In this document: in pieces, positions 1 to 14,075 of the stretch
Layout of the letters: each line of letters opens with the position of its first letter
Position numbering within the stretch: the stretch's first letter is position 1
From: Parus major
Lineage: Eukaryota; Chordata; Aves; Passeriformes; Paridae
Direction of reading: 5' to 3'
DNA: 64,000 bases
Assembly: GCF_001522545.3 (NCBI RefSeq)
Contig: NC_031770.1
Coordinates: 9,659,079-9,723,078 of the forward strand
Translations under genes and position numbers: made by a program
The notes under the pieces: model-generated
What the model was told of the DNA's origin: nothing
The model's database searches: none
Seen by the model: the letters and a program-made list of their open reading frames with translations, nothing else

Positions 1-600
1 GAATGTGCAGTTGTTCCCAAAAGTGGTGCTTTGCTCCAGAAGCGCTGAGCTCTAGCTCACAGTTCTTGTTGGGCAAGTTTTGGGGCTGAAACTTTGTGTC
101 AACAGTTGCATGTCTGCATTTTGCCTATAGTATTTACATCAGTCTTCAGAGTAAATGAAAAAGTGTATCATGTTCCTGATATGAGAGAGCTACTTTGTTA
201 GATTTTAGGTAAAACTAAAGTTAAATAACTTTATATCTAAAGTTACAGGTTCTTTCCCACCAGAATATTAAACTGTACTTTCAAAATGAAGACCTTAGGC
301 CTCAAATTAGTTTTAAAATGAAGACTGTTATAGAAAACTGGGGTTTTTTTGTGCTTACCTGTTGTTGTTGTTTATTTAAATTTTTCTGCAATTTAAATGA
401 GGTGCCTCCTTTCTAACAACGAAAAATGCCTCATCTTGGAAGTGGCTACTAAAAGAAAAATGCTTCACCTCAGAAACTAATAAAATTATTGGAGCTGATA
501 TACTCCTCATGTTGGTTTTGTGGCATTTGTATAGTGTTGATAACATTTCAGAGTGGCTGACCTTGCATTTTTTTGTTAGCAGTCATATTTGCACGCAAGG

Positions 601-634
601 AATACCTATTACAAATTAATACCTATTACAAATT
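601..634. repeat. 17-bp perfect tandem duplication (2 copies)
   Basis: The unit aatacctattacaaatt occurs twice back to back. It is probably a replication-slippage duplication in intronic sequence, and no function is implied. Confidence 0.9.
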
Positions 635-3600
635 TGAGGAGAGCAAGCTTCTGACAGTGCTTTATTTATTTGTATGGTTCAACGTTTATTTTGAGGATGT
701 GTAATCCACACACTTCCATCAGTGAAGTGCTAAAAGTACACAATGACTTCAGTGTTTTAAAAAGTTTAGGTACAACAGTGGCTGCTGAGCCAAAGGAAGT
801 GTTTTCTTTATGTTTAGAGGGTATCTGTCCTACAGCTGGGGTTGATGTGGTTGGAGTGAGACTGAGCATGCTTGAAAATTTGTTCTGCCATTAAGCTGCA
901 TTGAGGCAACACACAGTGAGTGTTAAAGGCAGCTCTGATCAGCCTGACAAACTTGCAGTTTTCATCAAAACTCCCTGTCACTTCATAAAGTCATGCTGGG
1001 TGTCAAGTGTCAAATTGGCTCCAATGACTTTACCGTATTTGAAGTTCTTGAGGTTTTTTTTAGTATGTCTTTGAATAGTTAATTACATAGATGGTGTTCC
1101 TTAAATGTTTGAGGGGTTTTTTGATTGTTTTGTTTTACTGTGAATTTGCATTGGTCCAGAAGCTCGAATGTATCAGATGTCTCTGCCGAATCTGGGTAGT
1201 GACTTCTTGAGTTAAGGTTGCCTACGATAGTTCATTACCTCAGAGCCTTCTGCTCTACAGAGGGATGGCAGGAGGCATCTCTAAGCATAAGAGTAACTGA
1301 TGACAATGAGTAAATTGAATGTGAGCAGGGTTTCTACAAACCTCTGTCAATAGGTGTGAACGAGGCACCGCAGAGCTGTGAGTAGCCATTAGCAATTTGA
1401 AACAATGTTCACAAACAATATCACTCCAGAGAGGTCCAATCTACCCAGAAAAAGCTTGGGAAGATCATTTCTGAAGAGCCAGATTTCTTGGGAGGAATGG
1501 GTCTGGGCTGAATGGCTGACTGAAAAGGGGCAAGTGAAATGGCTCCTCCAGATGAGATTGTTGCTATTAACTTTGCTGTACAAGAAAAACAGGGCCTAAG
1601 GTTTCTGTGGAAGATACCCAAACATAGCCTGTGAGCGTTTCTGGAGGACACACCATGGGTTAAAGTGGAGGCTTCTCTTAATCTGTTTCCCAAGGTTCAG
1701 AAAGGAAGAAATCTGTGCTATATTAACCAGTCAATGTGGTTAATAAATAAGTGATGCTGTAAATCATGTGAAATTTATTTCCAAACTCAATGAAGTACTA
1801 CTGTGTTCTGAATCATCTGGTACTGTTCAAAAACCACTTGGCTGTGGTGCTGTCAAAACTGCTGGGTTTTGTGGCTGTGTGCTCTTTTTGGTGTATTTGC
1901 CCAACAGTGTTTCCTATTTCCTGAACGGAAAAATTCTTCTTTGAGAGACAACAAGTAATTCTTTGCACAAAGCCTGCCTCTCAAGGCGTACAGGTACAAA
2001 GTGCAAAGCAGAGGTCATTCCTAGAAGTGAGTTGGCAAGTGTGAAGATACTTCTGCATGGCAGAAAAATGCCAGAATAAGAAAGAAATGTGGATTTTGTT
2101 TCATGCTTGTGTTCATTCAAATCTAACTCCATCTTTAACTCTTCAACCTTTTTTTTTTTGCTTTGGTGGCTTCTCCAGGTAGCTTTGAAATATGAGCTGG
2201 TAAGTACAGAGAGCCAGAGTCCTGGCCAAGACAGAGCTTTAAACATGGGCTTTTGTTTAGTGTTTTAGGGGTTTTTTGGATTTTCTTTCAGAAGAAATTG
2301 TTGAGCTGTTTTGCTTGAACATTTTATGTCAAGTAAATAAACTAGCATTAGTTGGAGAGAAATAGCTGAACTTGTGCTCTCAAACCTCAATTTTAAGATG
2401 GTTTCTAGGCCAAATTTTGAAATTTTTTTAAATTCCACTTGAAGGTGTTATTATATTAGAGTTTGTAATGTGACGTAGCATCATTGAAAATGCTGGAGTG
2501 GTCCATGAAAATACAGCTGAACTTTTTAACACTGCCTCACAATGGGTGCATCACTTTGGCAGTTGCTGGAAAAATGTTCTGCCACAGTGCCTGTCACTAT
2601 TGCTGTACTCAACCAATCTAAAATTACTTTTGTCTTCATCTGCTAAATTTTGTCTGACATATGCTGAATAGACAAGAAGCAATACAGATTTCAAATGCTT
2701 GGCTCTTTTGAAAACAAACAAGCCACTCTCCTAGTGCTAAAATGTCTTTCCTTATCTTTTATGACCCACACTCTTGGAAATATTTCTTCTTTTGGTTGTA
2801 ACTGAAGCCTGTACTAACTTAAAGTTGACATATTGAGCTAGATAGCTTCCCTTATTTGAAGGTAACATTTTTCTTTGGACATAGAAAATTGAAAATTTGA
2901 ATCTAGTGATGACCTTGAAAACCTGCAACTGTAAGTCAAATGTGAAACATAATTATTTCCTTAGCTCTTAATTAAAACCTGACCATGTGGTCCCTTGGGT
3001 CCCCATAGAAATAGTATAGCTCCATCTCCATGGGTGAAATATTTTGTCCTGGGCTTTTTTTGCTGGGAAATTGGAATTTTTGCTTGCATTGCATGTGACA
3101 AGACCCAAGAGTATCTACCAGTTCTCCCTTGTACCTCTAAAGAAGCAACCATTTCTGTCTCAGCCAAAGAATAGAATTTAGGGATGGCATCTCTAGCACT
3201 GAACTGCTACTATTTGGGAATGACTTTTTTTGTTAGGTGTTAGTGCCTGCATAGAGGTAAAGTGCAACTGTGTGCCTGTTTATTTTTATAAGCAGTAAAC
3301 CTCTTACCCAAATTGGATTAGAAGTGTAGGAAGTAAAGTATTGTGCTTGTATATGCCAGATCATACATTGCCTATGAGATTAGAAAGGAAAGAAAAAGAT
3401 TTGATCAACTGGCATGGAATTTTTTCTGAGTAGTAACAAAATGTGAGCAGGCAGGTGATCCAACACGATAATGTAATGGAGCTGTCTTGTTTGAATTGCT
3501 GGCTGTAGGAGGTGATGCACATGGGAACTAAAGTGTGCAAAAAGTTAGTTTTGTGTTTATGTATAAATGCCAGTTGTATTAGCATAAAAGTTGGTTTACC

Positions 3601-5111
3601 TTAGTTTTTAAGGGGCAGCTTTTAGTGTATCTGGATATATTTCAGTATACCTCTTTTAGAAGAGGCAAATCTATTGCATGTGACAAGTAATCAGTTCTTG
3701 TTCTCTTGGGTTACTGCCTAAAGTAACATCTGTTCTGTACCTGAGCTCATAAAACCGTATTTAAAGTATTCCTAAATGGTCAGAAGTACAGGAGACAGAG
3801 GTGCTGAATCCTGTGTGTCTGTACAGAGCTCTGACATCTCCTAGCAGGCCACTGTGCAAACCTGCCCCTTGGCTTGCCAGAGAGGAGGCAGCCCTCTGAC
3901 AGCTCTCCAGAGAAATACAGGTCATAGGCTTTTATGTGTAAATGCTGGAGGTGATAGGTCTAGAAAGGAGCAAGTTTTCTACCTGGTGTAAAGTCTGTCT
4001 AAAGCTTGAAATGAGGAAGAATATGGTAAAATTGTCATGTTTAATAGCAGTGATTTGCAAAATATTCAGGTATGAACTATGGACTTGGGACACTGACGTG
4101 CTGAAGTGAGTGGAGCTGTTTTCAGGTTATGCAGCACATTTTTTTACTGGAATCACAGAGGGACTACAGTCAAAATGGTGAGTGTCAAGAGTCTAGGAAG
4201 TGTGGTTAGGAATTTAGGAGAAAACAGAGGGCTGTTGGATAGACTTTACTTTTTGCTTCATGATCTCTTTGTGGGAGAATATATTTGCCTTCTTGTAAGA
4301 GATCTGTTTGTGTGATGTGGGAGTTGATTAGAAATGGTACTGAATAGTTTTTAAACTTTTTCCCTTTTAGCATATTTTTTCCCTAGAATGTGAGTGTGGG
4401 GAGACAGCCAATTATAGCTAAATTTCTATAACTGAATTATTTTCCTATCTTTTTTTTTTTTCCTAATCTGAATGAATAATCTAACATAAAATGTTTTTCA
4501 TCAGTGAGATAAAGATATTTTTCAGAACTGAAAGTGTTATTACTTCTAGCATCTATCTTAGGATTCTCTGTACAGGTCCATGGTCAAATGATCTGGCTTT
4601 GTAGGAATGAAAAATTTCAGGTAATGCAGGTTCAGCTAGTTCTGCTATAACCTTAAAGGTTTTGCAAGTACAAAAATTGTGTTGGAAATGAATTCAAATT
4701 TGGGCTCCTTTTTATTTAGGGGAAACCATAATACCTAAAGCTCAGTGAATCTGGGTTCTGATGCTGAAAGACTGCTGAACAATATCTAAAAAATTCTTTA
4801 AGGAAGTGCTTGTGCATAGCCAAGATTAATTGAACCAGAAATTATCCTGGAGAATTTAAAAAGGACTCTTTTACAATAGCTTTTTCCAGATACCTTGGAA
4901 ATTAAAGTTTACTGTCTTGGAAAGAAGCCTGGTGCAACTACATCTGTATGGTTCTGACTTGGCAGATGACTTGCATCAGTTTGATGTTTTTGGAAACAAG
5001 CGTGCTTTCTTCAGAATGAAGCTTTGCCTATCATTCTTTCGGTCTTGAATTTTTAGGAATTCAGCACATCTGATGCTTCAGGTGGTATTTGAAGCCAGGT
5101 GAAGAATCATC

Positions 5112-5658
5112 TGTCCTAGTTTCAGCTGGGATAGAGTTAATTCTTGCAGCAGCTGGTACAGTGCTGTGTTTTGTGTTTAGGATGGTAGTAGTGTTAATGC
5201 ACTGATGTTTTGCTGAGCAGTGCTTACTCTGAATCAAGGACTTTACAGGGTCCCATGTTCTGCCAGCCAGGAGCTGCACAAGAAGCTGGGAGGGAGCATA
5301 GCCAAGACAGGTGGCCCAAATTGCCCAAAGGGATTTCCATGCCAGACAATGTCATGGCCAGTATGATAAATTGGGAGGAATTGGCTGGGAGGAACTGGCT
5401 GCTGCTCATGGATGGTCTGAGCATCAGTCAGTGGGGTGATGAGAAATTGTGCATCACTTTCTTGGTTTTCCTGTATTTCTCCTTTTATGTTGTTTCCCTT
5501 TTCCTTATTACTCTGTTTTAGTTTGTTTCGATTACTTAATTGTTGTTATTTTAACTTGAGGGTTTTACCTTTTCCCCTGATTCTCCTGCCTTTCTCAGGG
5601 GCCAGGGGAGGTGTGAGCAGGCTGCATGGTACATGGTGAGTGGCTGGGGTTGGCAGCA
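5112..5658 (+). mobile_element. Solo LTR of an avian ERV-L-like endogenous retrovirus
   Basis: The block starts TGTCCTAGTTTCAGCTGGGA and runs through signatures I know from a common avian LTR family: a 'gctggtacagtgctgtg' stretch, an 'agaagctgggagggagca' stretch, a promoter-like 'agtatgataaattgggagg' segment, then a T-rich part and an end near 'tggctggggttggcagca'. It begins with TG and ends in CA, as LTRs do. No gag, pol or env sequence flanks it, so it is a solo LTR left by recombination. I could not see clear target-site duplications, so the right edge is uncertain by some tens of bases. It lies in the sense orientation of PELI1 inside intron 1. The 103-codon and 115-codon frames across it are not genes. 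Confidence 0.75.
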
Positions 5659-8600
5659 TTCTTTTAAGAGCAGCTTAATTCCCAAATGCCTTACTTGGGC
5701 AACAGTTGCTGTGTTGAATTGCTCATTGGGCCCCATTTCTCTTGTGAAGGACTTCCCTGGTGGGCTGAGGAACAGGCACACAAAGATGGAAGGGTGGAAC
5801 AGGACTTGGTAAGAAATGCTCCTTATGTTTGTCTGATGGCAAAGTGTGACTCCTGTGACGGGAAATGCCTCTGTGCAGTGTGATGACTTTGTTGTCACTC
5901 TGTAACTAGGCTGCTTGGTGACAAATTACTCCACAGTTGCTTAAGGATCACCATGGCTGAATGAACAACATTTTAGAGTTGGCCAATCTGTTTGAAGGAG
6001 CATTTGTTGTGCCTTAACAACTCCAAATTCTATTTAGATCTTTTACTCAGCTGTCCTGCAAATCTAATTAACCTCTCCTACCCCTTCCAGAAGTGGTCAG
6101 TGTAGAAGAGTTCATAAAGTACCATCTACCCTACATGTCACAGAAACTTAAGATGCAGAAAAGGGTTCTTATCTGGAAGCAATAGCGCTAACAATGGACC
6201 TTTGTTTTCTCAGCCCTTGTAAGAACTTTCTTACTTCTTGCCATAAGCCACCACACAGTAGTGCAGGGGATTAGGTCATTTCCTTCCCTTCTCCTCTTCC
6301 TGCAGATTATTTGATTAGCATTTCTATTGTATACTCTAAATAGCATGTTCTTTGCTTCAGGCTGGTCCCCCCCCATAATCTCTTTAAAACACTGTAGTAT
6401 GACTTTTTACTAGCAGCGTGACATGGGAACTTCTTGCACAGAGATTACATGTGACGTAACACAATAAAAAATTAATAGGGCTGGTAAGTCAGTAATCTTC
6501 CCTTCTTTCTTCTTCCCCCATGCACCTGATATTAGGCTTCTGGGAACCCCCTAACAGTGTCAATGCCTTACAATACATGAAATATTTTTCTTATTTGGAT
6601 ATCATTGGCTTTGATCAGAGTTCAGCCCCTGACTTCATGGGAAACGGAGTTCAGGTTGTGTATAGTGTATATTCAATATTCAGTGTACAAATACACCTCC
6701 CCTGTGTGATCATTACACATCTTGGTCTTCCACCAGGTGTTTTGCTCCCTTTTCTCAGTCTTCCCTTTCCTTCAGTCTCTGTTTCTATATACCCTGTGTG
6801 CAGCAATTTCAAGCTCTTATCTTGTGTGGGGTTTTTATTCCACTCCTTGCCTGCTTTGTTGAATAAAATTATCAACAGGTGTTTAGAATGCCAGTCTTGA
6901 AATGTAACAGTAATATACTGATCAGGTTAGCTCCAGCATGAAGAGTTTGCCTTTCAGGATTCTTGCCAGTCTGGGCACTAGAGCCATAGTGTTGCCTGTT
7001 GCCCCTATCTGTAATTATGGCCGTCTTTTTAGCTGGAACAGCCAGAAATGCATTCCTCTTCAGAGCTCATGTTGAATGTCATGTGAAATCACGTAATTGT
7101 ATCAAACTGTACAGCATCTGTTTGTGAGTCAGATAGAAGAACATGACGATACAGCCCTTTATTTCTTTAACAACTTCAAGGAAAGAACCTCCCCTGCAGT
7201 TCAGCATCACTTCATGAAATTAGCAGTGATATTTTGGGCTACAGATGGCATTGTTTTAGTCTGGCATGGTATCTGTACTCCAGGAGAATTCAGATAACTC
7301 ACCTAGCGACAGCATGCTGGAGGCATTTGCCTCCAGTCCTCAAGGTATGGCATAGTTCTTGTGATTCCATGAAAAACATTACACCCTCCTCATCGTAAAA
7401 GTGGGGGACAATGTTGACACAAGAACAGCTGAGTAGAGCATGGCTGTGAGTAAACACAGGCAGGGAGACAAGGTTGTTCAAACTTTGGTTGGGTGAGATT
7501 TAGAGGCAGCCATGTAGAAGTGTGCCCAGGAGCAAAATAAACCCTCAAAAAGCCTGGATTAAGATGGGGCATGATTAGCTATAAAAAGGACATTATGTGG
7601 TGTTGCCTGATAGCTCCAGAGGGTCACTAATATGGAGGCAGGTAAGGATTGTTATCTGCAGGAGTCTGAGTGGGGTGGCAGAAAGCAAATCCACCTGCAG
7701 CTGCTTCTTAGGTGGCTGCAGCATAAAGTAATCTACAAGCTTATTAACCTGAACACTGAACAGCTGTGCCTGTAAAATGATAATAAAGGAGTTCTAGAAG
7801 CAAATTACTCTTCAAGTTCTGCTTTTCAGGATGTTTTGAAACAGTACAACTCAAGTTTTACAACTTGTGTGAGAAAAGTAATGCAACCTGAAAGTGGTCA
7901 TAGCAATGTAACTAATCACTGCAGTTAAATACCTGAATACAGAGCACCTTTTGTACTCTTGGTGCCATATCTGTGTGTTAAGTGATACTAATGCAGTCCT
8001 GATGTGGTTTCCTTTTTCTTTTTCTTTTAAAACAAAATCACAAAAGCAACCCTTAACCCTGATTAAAACAGCATTCAAGCTGCCAACTATAGGCTGGGAC
8101 AAAACAGAAAATACTTGAAAGTGATGGCAGAGGTGGGGTGGTGTGACTCCTCTACCCCAGTAAAAATTGCCATTTTAATGATCTGCATGTTACCAGTGGC
8201 AAAGCTGGGTTTGTGTGCCAGTAGCATGAGGCTCTTGATTTTTGGCAGGGAGAAAGATTCAACCTAAGTATCAAGATTTGGCTTCATAAGTCTCTGGTGT
8301 TTCTGTTGAGACTGATGCAGACGGTCCCTATTGCCTCATTTACATTGGTATAATGGGATTACAGAATAAATACACAAACAGATAAGCAAAATTATTTGGG
8401 TTTAAATAGTTGGAGATTTGTGTGTGGTTTTGTTTTTTTTTCTTAGATCCATGCCAGCTTAGTAATCTGATAGTTGTGATGATGACCATACCTTTTCAGA
8501 GCAGTGTTCAGTTCTGTGGGTTTTTTTGGTGACCAGAAGAGTGGAAACAAGGGGGCACCTGTCCATCAGTGTTTCTCCAGACACTTTCCAGTGTTCAGCA

Positions 8601-11600
8601 GCTGTGGCTCAGCCACTTCTGTGGAGCAAAGTGGCATCTGTGGTAGGAGAAAAAGAAGTGTCTTTGAGCCTATGTGTTCTTTTATTATCCAGAATAACCT
8701 ATGACAAAGTATTTTGCAGCTAAATTTTCTGTGTAGGTGACAAGGTCCTGTAACAGGACAGCTATACTATATTACTTAGGGGAAAGTTTGCTGTGGAGTA
8801 CAGGTTAAGAAGAAAGAAAATACAGGTACCTTCACTTTGTTCTCAGCAGTGAAGCTGACTTCTGTGGAGCTGCAAATTATGCTGTGTTATGGCATTATGA
8901 ACAGAAAAGCTGTTTTGACAGTTCTTAGGTTTGAGTGTTACCCAGTGGCTGTACTGTGAGGTGAACTGGGGAAAAGATCCAGGTGAAAAATAATTGAGCA
9001 GGTAAACAAAGTTTTTAAAATGTTGGCAGATCAGTCCATAAAATTGTGTGTAAAAGATTGAGGTGGCAAGCCAAGGAGGGAGCAGCAGAAACAGGAGCAG
9101 CAGTTACATGTACAACACAGATGGGAAATGTCAGACTGTATCTACATTGCTTGAGCCAGGGTAACCAGGTACCCCTTCTTCACCCACTACAGCTGTGATG
9201 TAAAACTTGATGTAAAGGTTAAGCTGCTGTGTCACATCGTGACTGCAGCAGCCTCACAGCATTTGCATGATCAATTCCACGAGGTAACTTGGAAGCTGTG
9301 GTAACTTGATCACCACTTTATGGCTCAGACATTTAAATTATCCCACCCACTGGCTTGATGCAGTGATTTTGATGTTGGTGGAATGAGAAATGAGCTCATA
9401 ACCTGGTCTGGCACATGCAGATTTGCCTTTCTAAACGTTCATCCTACAGGACTGAGCCTCTTGTGGAATCATTGACTCTGACAATTGGTCCTGTACACAC
9501 CGGTGGAATCTGCAGGTGTGTCATGTGTCCAGTCCTACAGTATTAGTGAAAATGGAGATAGCAATGCCTGAAGAGTTTCTGCTGGTATAATTCTCTGTGT
9601 ATTAAGAAATTACTCTTTGTGTGGGAGGTGAGGAAAGCTAGCTGGGCTAATAAATTATGGTTTAAAAAAAAAGAAGAAAAGGTATAGCATGCATGGGTAC
9701 AGTTATGTAAGAGAAGGAAATAAATCAGTGTTTCTTTGAGAACCTCATCTGCAGAGCTGCCAGGCAATTGGGCTGCAGTATTGTTCTCAACACACCCTCT
9801 GCTTCCTTTTTTCCTTTTTGGGACCAGGGATGGATGAATTGATGGAGTAGGAGCAGAATGCTCGTTCTGCCTCCAGCCAATGCTGTGTGGTGCCGTGGTG
9901 TTTACCCAGCTTACGCAAGGCAGAGCCAGCCCCTCTTGAGGCAGGAGGCGCTTCCCACGGCTCAAGTAAAAGCACACAGAGCAGTCACTCAGTCTGGCAG
10001 TTGCTGGGGGTTTAAAGGAGTTGGTGGATTTCAGCTGATTTTTAACAAGATCGAAGGGTTGGGTTTTTTCTTCTCTGCTGTGTAGGAATACTGCAAGGAC
10101 ACAAATATCCTGGTAAGTGCTCTGCATGCCGTCGCTTTTCTCCTTTAGCGTGGTATTGTTTCAGTCTCTCTTCTAAAAGTCTCCTCAGTTGCAGTGGTTT
10201 TCAATGATTCGGTGGAAAAGAAATCTGAGAGCGGGCAGTGTGTCTGCAGGCTCCCCTTCCACCAGAGGCAGAAACATTTAAAGTGCTCAGCATAGTAAGT
10301 GCTGTTTGATCATAAGTGTCAGTCACTTCTCATTTTTAGGGTGCAGAGCAAGGTGCCTTGACACTGTCATTACCTAACAAAATCATACCAAGGGGAATTT
10401 CTCATGGAGCTGTTGAATATTTGTTGTGTAAACTGAGAAAAAGGATTTAAATATGACTGTAACTCCTGGTTTTGTAAGATAGTATAGTATGCTGTGTGAA
10501 AAGACTTTAGTGTCATACAAACAGCTACTTGGCAGATACTCTGGTACATGAACTGCCTTATCAGGAAGTCCGAGACTCATAAAAAGCAAAACTGTAACGT
10601 TCAGGCATGTAGAACAAGAAGTCATTGTGGTCTTTTCAAGCCCAGTCTCCTCAGCCATATATTCCATTACAGGTGCATCAGGCAGTAGATTTTCCTGGAC
10701 TTGAAAAGCTCCGTTGCTTTGTGTAAGAACAAGAAGCCTCTGCTTTGGTCTTAACTCCTAGGAAGTTTTACTCTTGTGGCTGACTCTGAGTGAAAGTTGA
10801 GACTGCCATTTGGTTTTTTTTAAGGTAATACTGTGTAATTTGTCTGAAGCAGGGGAGAGGATAATGTTAAAGTTTTCTAACTGTAGAGTTCTCTGCAGCA
10901 GAACTATACTTCTGTACTAGTATTGTACGAAGGATTTTTCTTTTCTTTTTGTACTTTTGCAAGGCACTCTCTAAAGATACAAATAGGTATGCTGTGACAG
11001 AGGAACACCTGATGTTCTCCTAGCATGCCTCTATGTAGTATTATTTTATGGCTTTTTCATACAGGTTACAGGTTACAAATAAGCTTCATTTGATAATCTG
11101 AATGAAATGAAAATAAAATCAAAACTGTATTTTTTTTCAGTATAATTCATACTAGCAGACAAAGTGCATGTGTAGCCAGAACTTCATGGGGAAAGCTGCA
11201 AATTTATCTTCTGAAGTAGCTTGTGTGAGTAACTCTGACAGGTAGTTCAGCTGATGGAGCAAGGACAAACTGTGGTGTTCAGCCTTCACACCGGAGGGGC
11301 TGAGCCCTGCGCGAGGCTCCGCGTGTTGTCACCGCTGTATCCAAAAGGTGACGTGGAGGAGATGGGGGGCAAGGGGGTTCAGACTGCGTGTAAATGGAGC
11401 AGGTTAACTGGTGAAGAACTTTCTCAGCTAATTAAGGATACAGATAATATTGCAGTGACAGCTTTAAAATAGACACCTTGTGCTAAAAGACAAATGTTTT
11501 TGGCTTCCCACACGCAGTCTGAATTACATCATTTATAACCCGTAGGAGGTTATCGTGGTTTCCTCAGAGGAGAATCAGCTGCTACTTTTCATAACTGAAA

Positions 11601-13814
11601 AAAATTCTGGGCTATTTCTTTTTCCAAGGGAATATTTTCAGAATTGATTTTTGTCAGTCTGTTGGAGTGGATCATTATTGATTACATAAATCTTCCAGGT
11701 TTAATACACCCAACCACATTCTCATGTCATCAGTAGCAGTTCAGAATAAGAGAACTGAAGTTAGCAGAGGTTGATTGAAATCAGGTCCCTGTGCTTAGAT
11801 AGTTTGGGTTTTTTCAGTCTTCTGAAGAGGAATGCTATTTTTGAGTACTATCATAAAGTGCAGGTTTTCATATAGGTGCCTATAATAGAAGTCTTGTTCT
11901 AAAACACTACCCTTGCTCATTGAGCAAGGTTCCTTGTCCTCAAGGCACTGTTCCTGTCTTTCCTGAGATTACTGAGAACTTCTCAGACTTTCTTCTGAGG
12001 CTGGAACAGAACTTGAAGCAGAATGCTAGATGCCAATTCAATCAAAACGGCTGTTTCTTAGATTGGACAAAATTAGCTGTGGCCTTAGAGCAAAACAGTA
12101 GATTTTCTCTTGTCTGTCAAGTTAATGCCCCTTTCAAAGTGTCTACAGACAATGGTTTTTTGTGTGTGTATGTGCTCTGACTCTGGCATGACTTGTTTCT
12201 AGGATGACCAGCCCACTCATGGCAGGTGTCCATGGTAAAAAGATGCTTTTTTTCTGTTTATGACAATAAAAAACTTCTCTATTGAGATTTTACAGATGTT
12301 CTCAAGGCATAGTAGTAGATAGCTGTTGTATTGGTTTATGCTTGGTGTTGTGTGCGGGATCAACTCCCTGCTCACTTCAGAGCTTGGCCTCATTGTCTTG
12401 TTTTTGATGTCTTGTTTTTGTCTTGCTTTCATATCATAAGACACTTGTGTGTGTGTAGTGGATGACTAAGCTTATTCTGAGTTACAAAGGAAAAGGTGTA
12501 CAGTACGGACCAAGGAAATAATAAACCATGCTGAGGCAAAAGGCTGGACTGATACTGCACACTCCCAAGGCTTATTCTTAGGGACTTTTGATGCTGAAAA
12601 ACTCCCTTTTCTATGAATAAGAAAATGAATTTTCCTTCCTTAGAAAGGTAGTGTATGGCTATTGATTTAAAGTGATAGGCATTTAAGTTGCACTATATGC
12701 CTCACTGTGCCACCCCTGTGCATCTGTAGTGAAGGATGCAAGCTGTATACAGGATGTAGCTAATCTCAAAAGTGGAGTCTAAAACCTTCTGATGTTAAAA
12801 TGGTGCAGGTGTGTGTGGGAAGGAAACGTGAGCTTGTTTTTGACTGGAAACTGGGAGAAGTATTAAAACCATGGTTGATAAACATGCTCTTTTTAGCCAG
12901 TGATCACTTCAGTAAAAACTATTTAAATACATGCTTACAAAACAATTAATAGGAAAAACAGTTAATGGAGAAAAATTTTCCAGTGGTGAAAGTTACTTCA
13001 CCCATCACTTAGAAGAAATTGATTTTTCAACCTTTGTCTCAGCTTTCAGAAACATGGTGATGAGAGGAGCTGACTCCTTGTTGCTTGCACCAGTGATGAT
13101 CAGTAACATTATTGATATTTTTTGTGAAACATGGCAACCTGGGCTTGGTGGGAGAACATACTCAAATATGCAGTCAGTCTGTTGGGAATTACTGTGGGGA
13201 TTTGGGTTGTTTTTTTCATCTTTCTTTCTTACTTTTTTTTTCCTTCTCTCTTTACTTACTGCTGCCTTCTCCTTCCATGCTTGCAAATATCTTCATCTTG
13301 AGAGACTAGTATTCTGTACAGCTTGTTAGTGTCTCACAGTGACTTTAACGTTAGTATTCTGGTTGTTTAAATCTGAAAATCAAGATTTTTCCTTTGAAGT
13401 GGTGAGATGTAACCATAGAAGAGAATATGCAGTGCTGAAATACTGTATATATATTCAGAGGATGTTGGTTTCTGATCTTGCAGTCGCAGGAGACTTACCC
13501 AGTGGGAAATGGAGTGATAAAGAGCTTAAATGTGTAGGTGGATGTTGGCAAACTTGGGTCCTACTTGTGTATTGTCAGGTATTGTCACACTATTCAATGT
13601 GAATTGTTTGTTTGCAGCATGGAGTTTTAAATCCAAGTAAAGCTGTAGACACTAACCTGTAAATCCTGAGGGATAAGGATAAAATCTTGTTTCATTGGTA
13701 ATGGAGTTACTTACAATTTCTGTCTAACTGGTCAAAAGTGCACCTAAAGTGCATATTCTAGTTGCTTGATAGAATTGTGTGGTCTTCCTAAAATTAATTG
13801 TATTCCTGGAATAA

Positions 13815-14075
13815 TTTAGACTGGAAGGTTGTCCGGTGTAGTCCCTGGACTCAGAATGGGACTGGACTGCCTTTGATCAAACTGATCAGGGCCACATGCA
13901 GCTGATCACCAAGGATGGAGATCTCATAGCCTCTGTGGATTGAGGATTTTTCCCTCCCATAATAGCTAATCAGGATTTTCTGTGTTGTGTCTTGTTTGTT
14001 GCCTCTTGTTCTGTCACTGCATACTTCTCAAAAGGACTAGATTCCATTTTGTCCCTATTCCCACTGGTTTAGCAC
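13815..14075 (-). mobile_element. Decayed CR1 LINE 3' fragment
   Basis: Read on the + strand this is the reverse complement of a CR1 3' end. A 'gactggaaggttgtcc' segment comes first, then a 'cagggccac' stretch, 'ggatggagatctcatagcctc', and 'gttgcctcttgttctgtcactg', which corresponds to the well-known CR1 segment ending 'ccttgtcctgtcactgggcacc'. Divergence is high and the edges are approximate. Confidence 0.6.

Noticed and set aside
5210..5898. Open frames of 103 and 115 codons near 5.2-5.9 kb
   Set aside because: They mostly fall within the LTR and match no retroviral gene.
9543..10127. 194-codon minus-strand frame in PELI1 intron 1
   Set aside because: It has no recognisable family, no promoter or splice support and a mixed composition. 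It probably arose by chance in a long intron.
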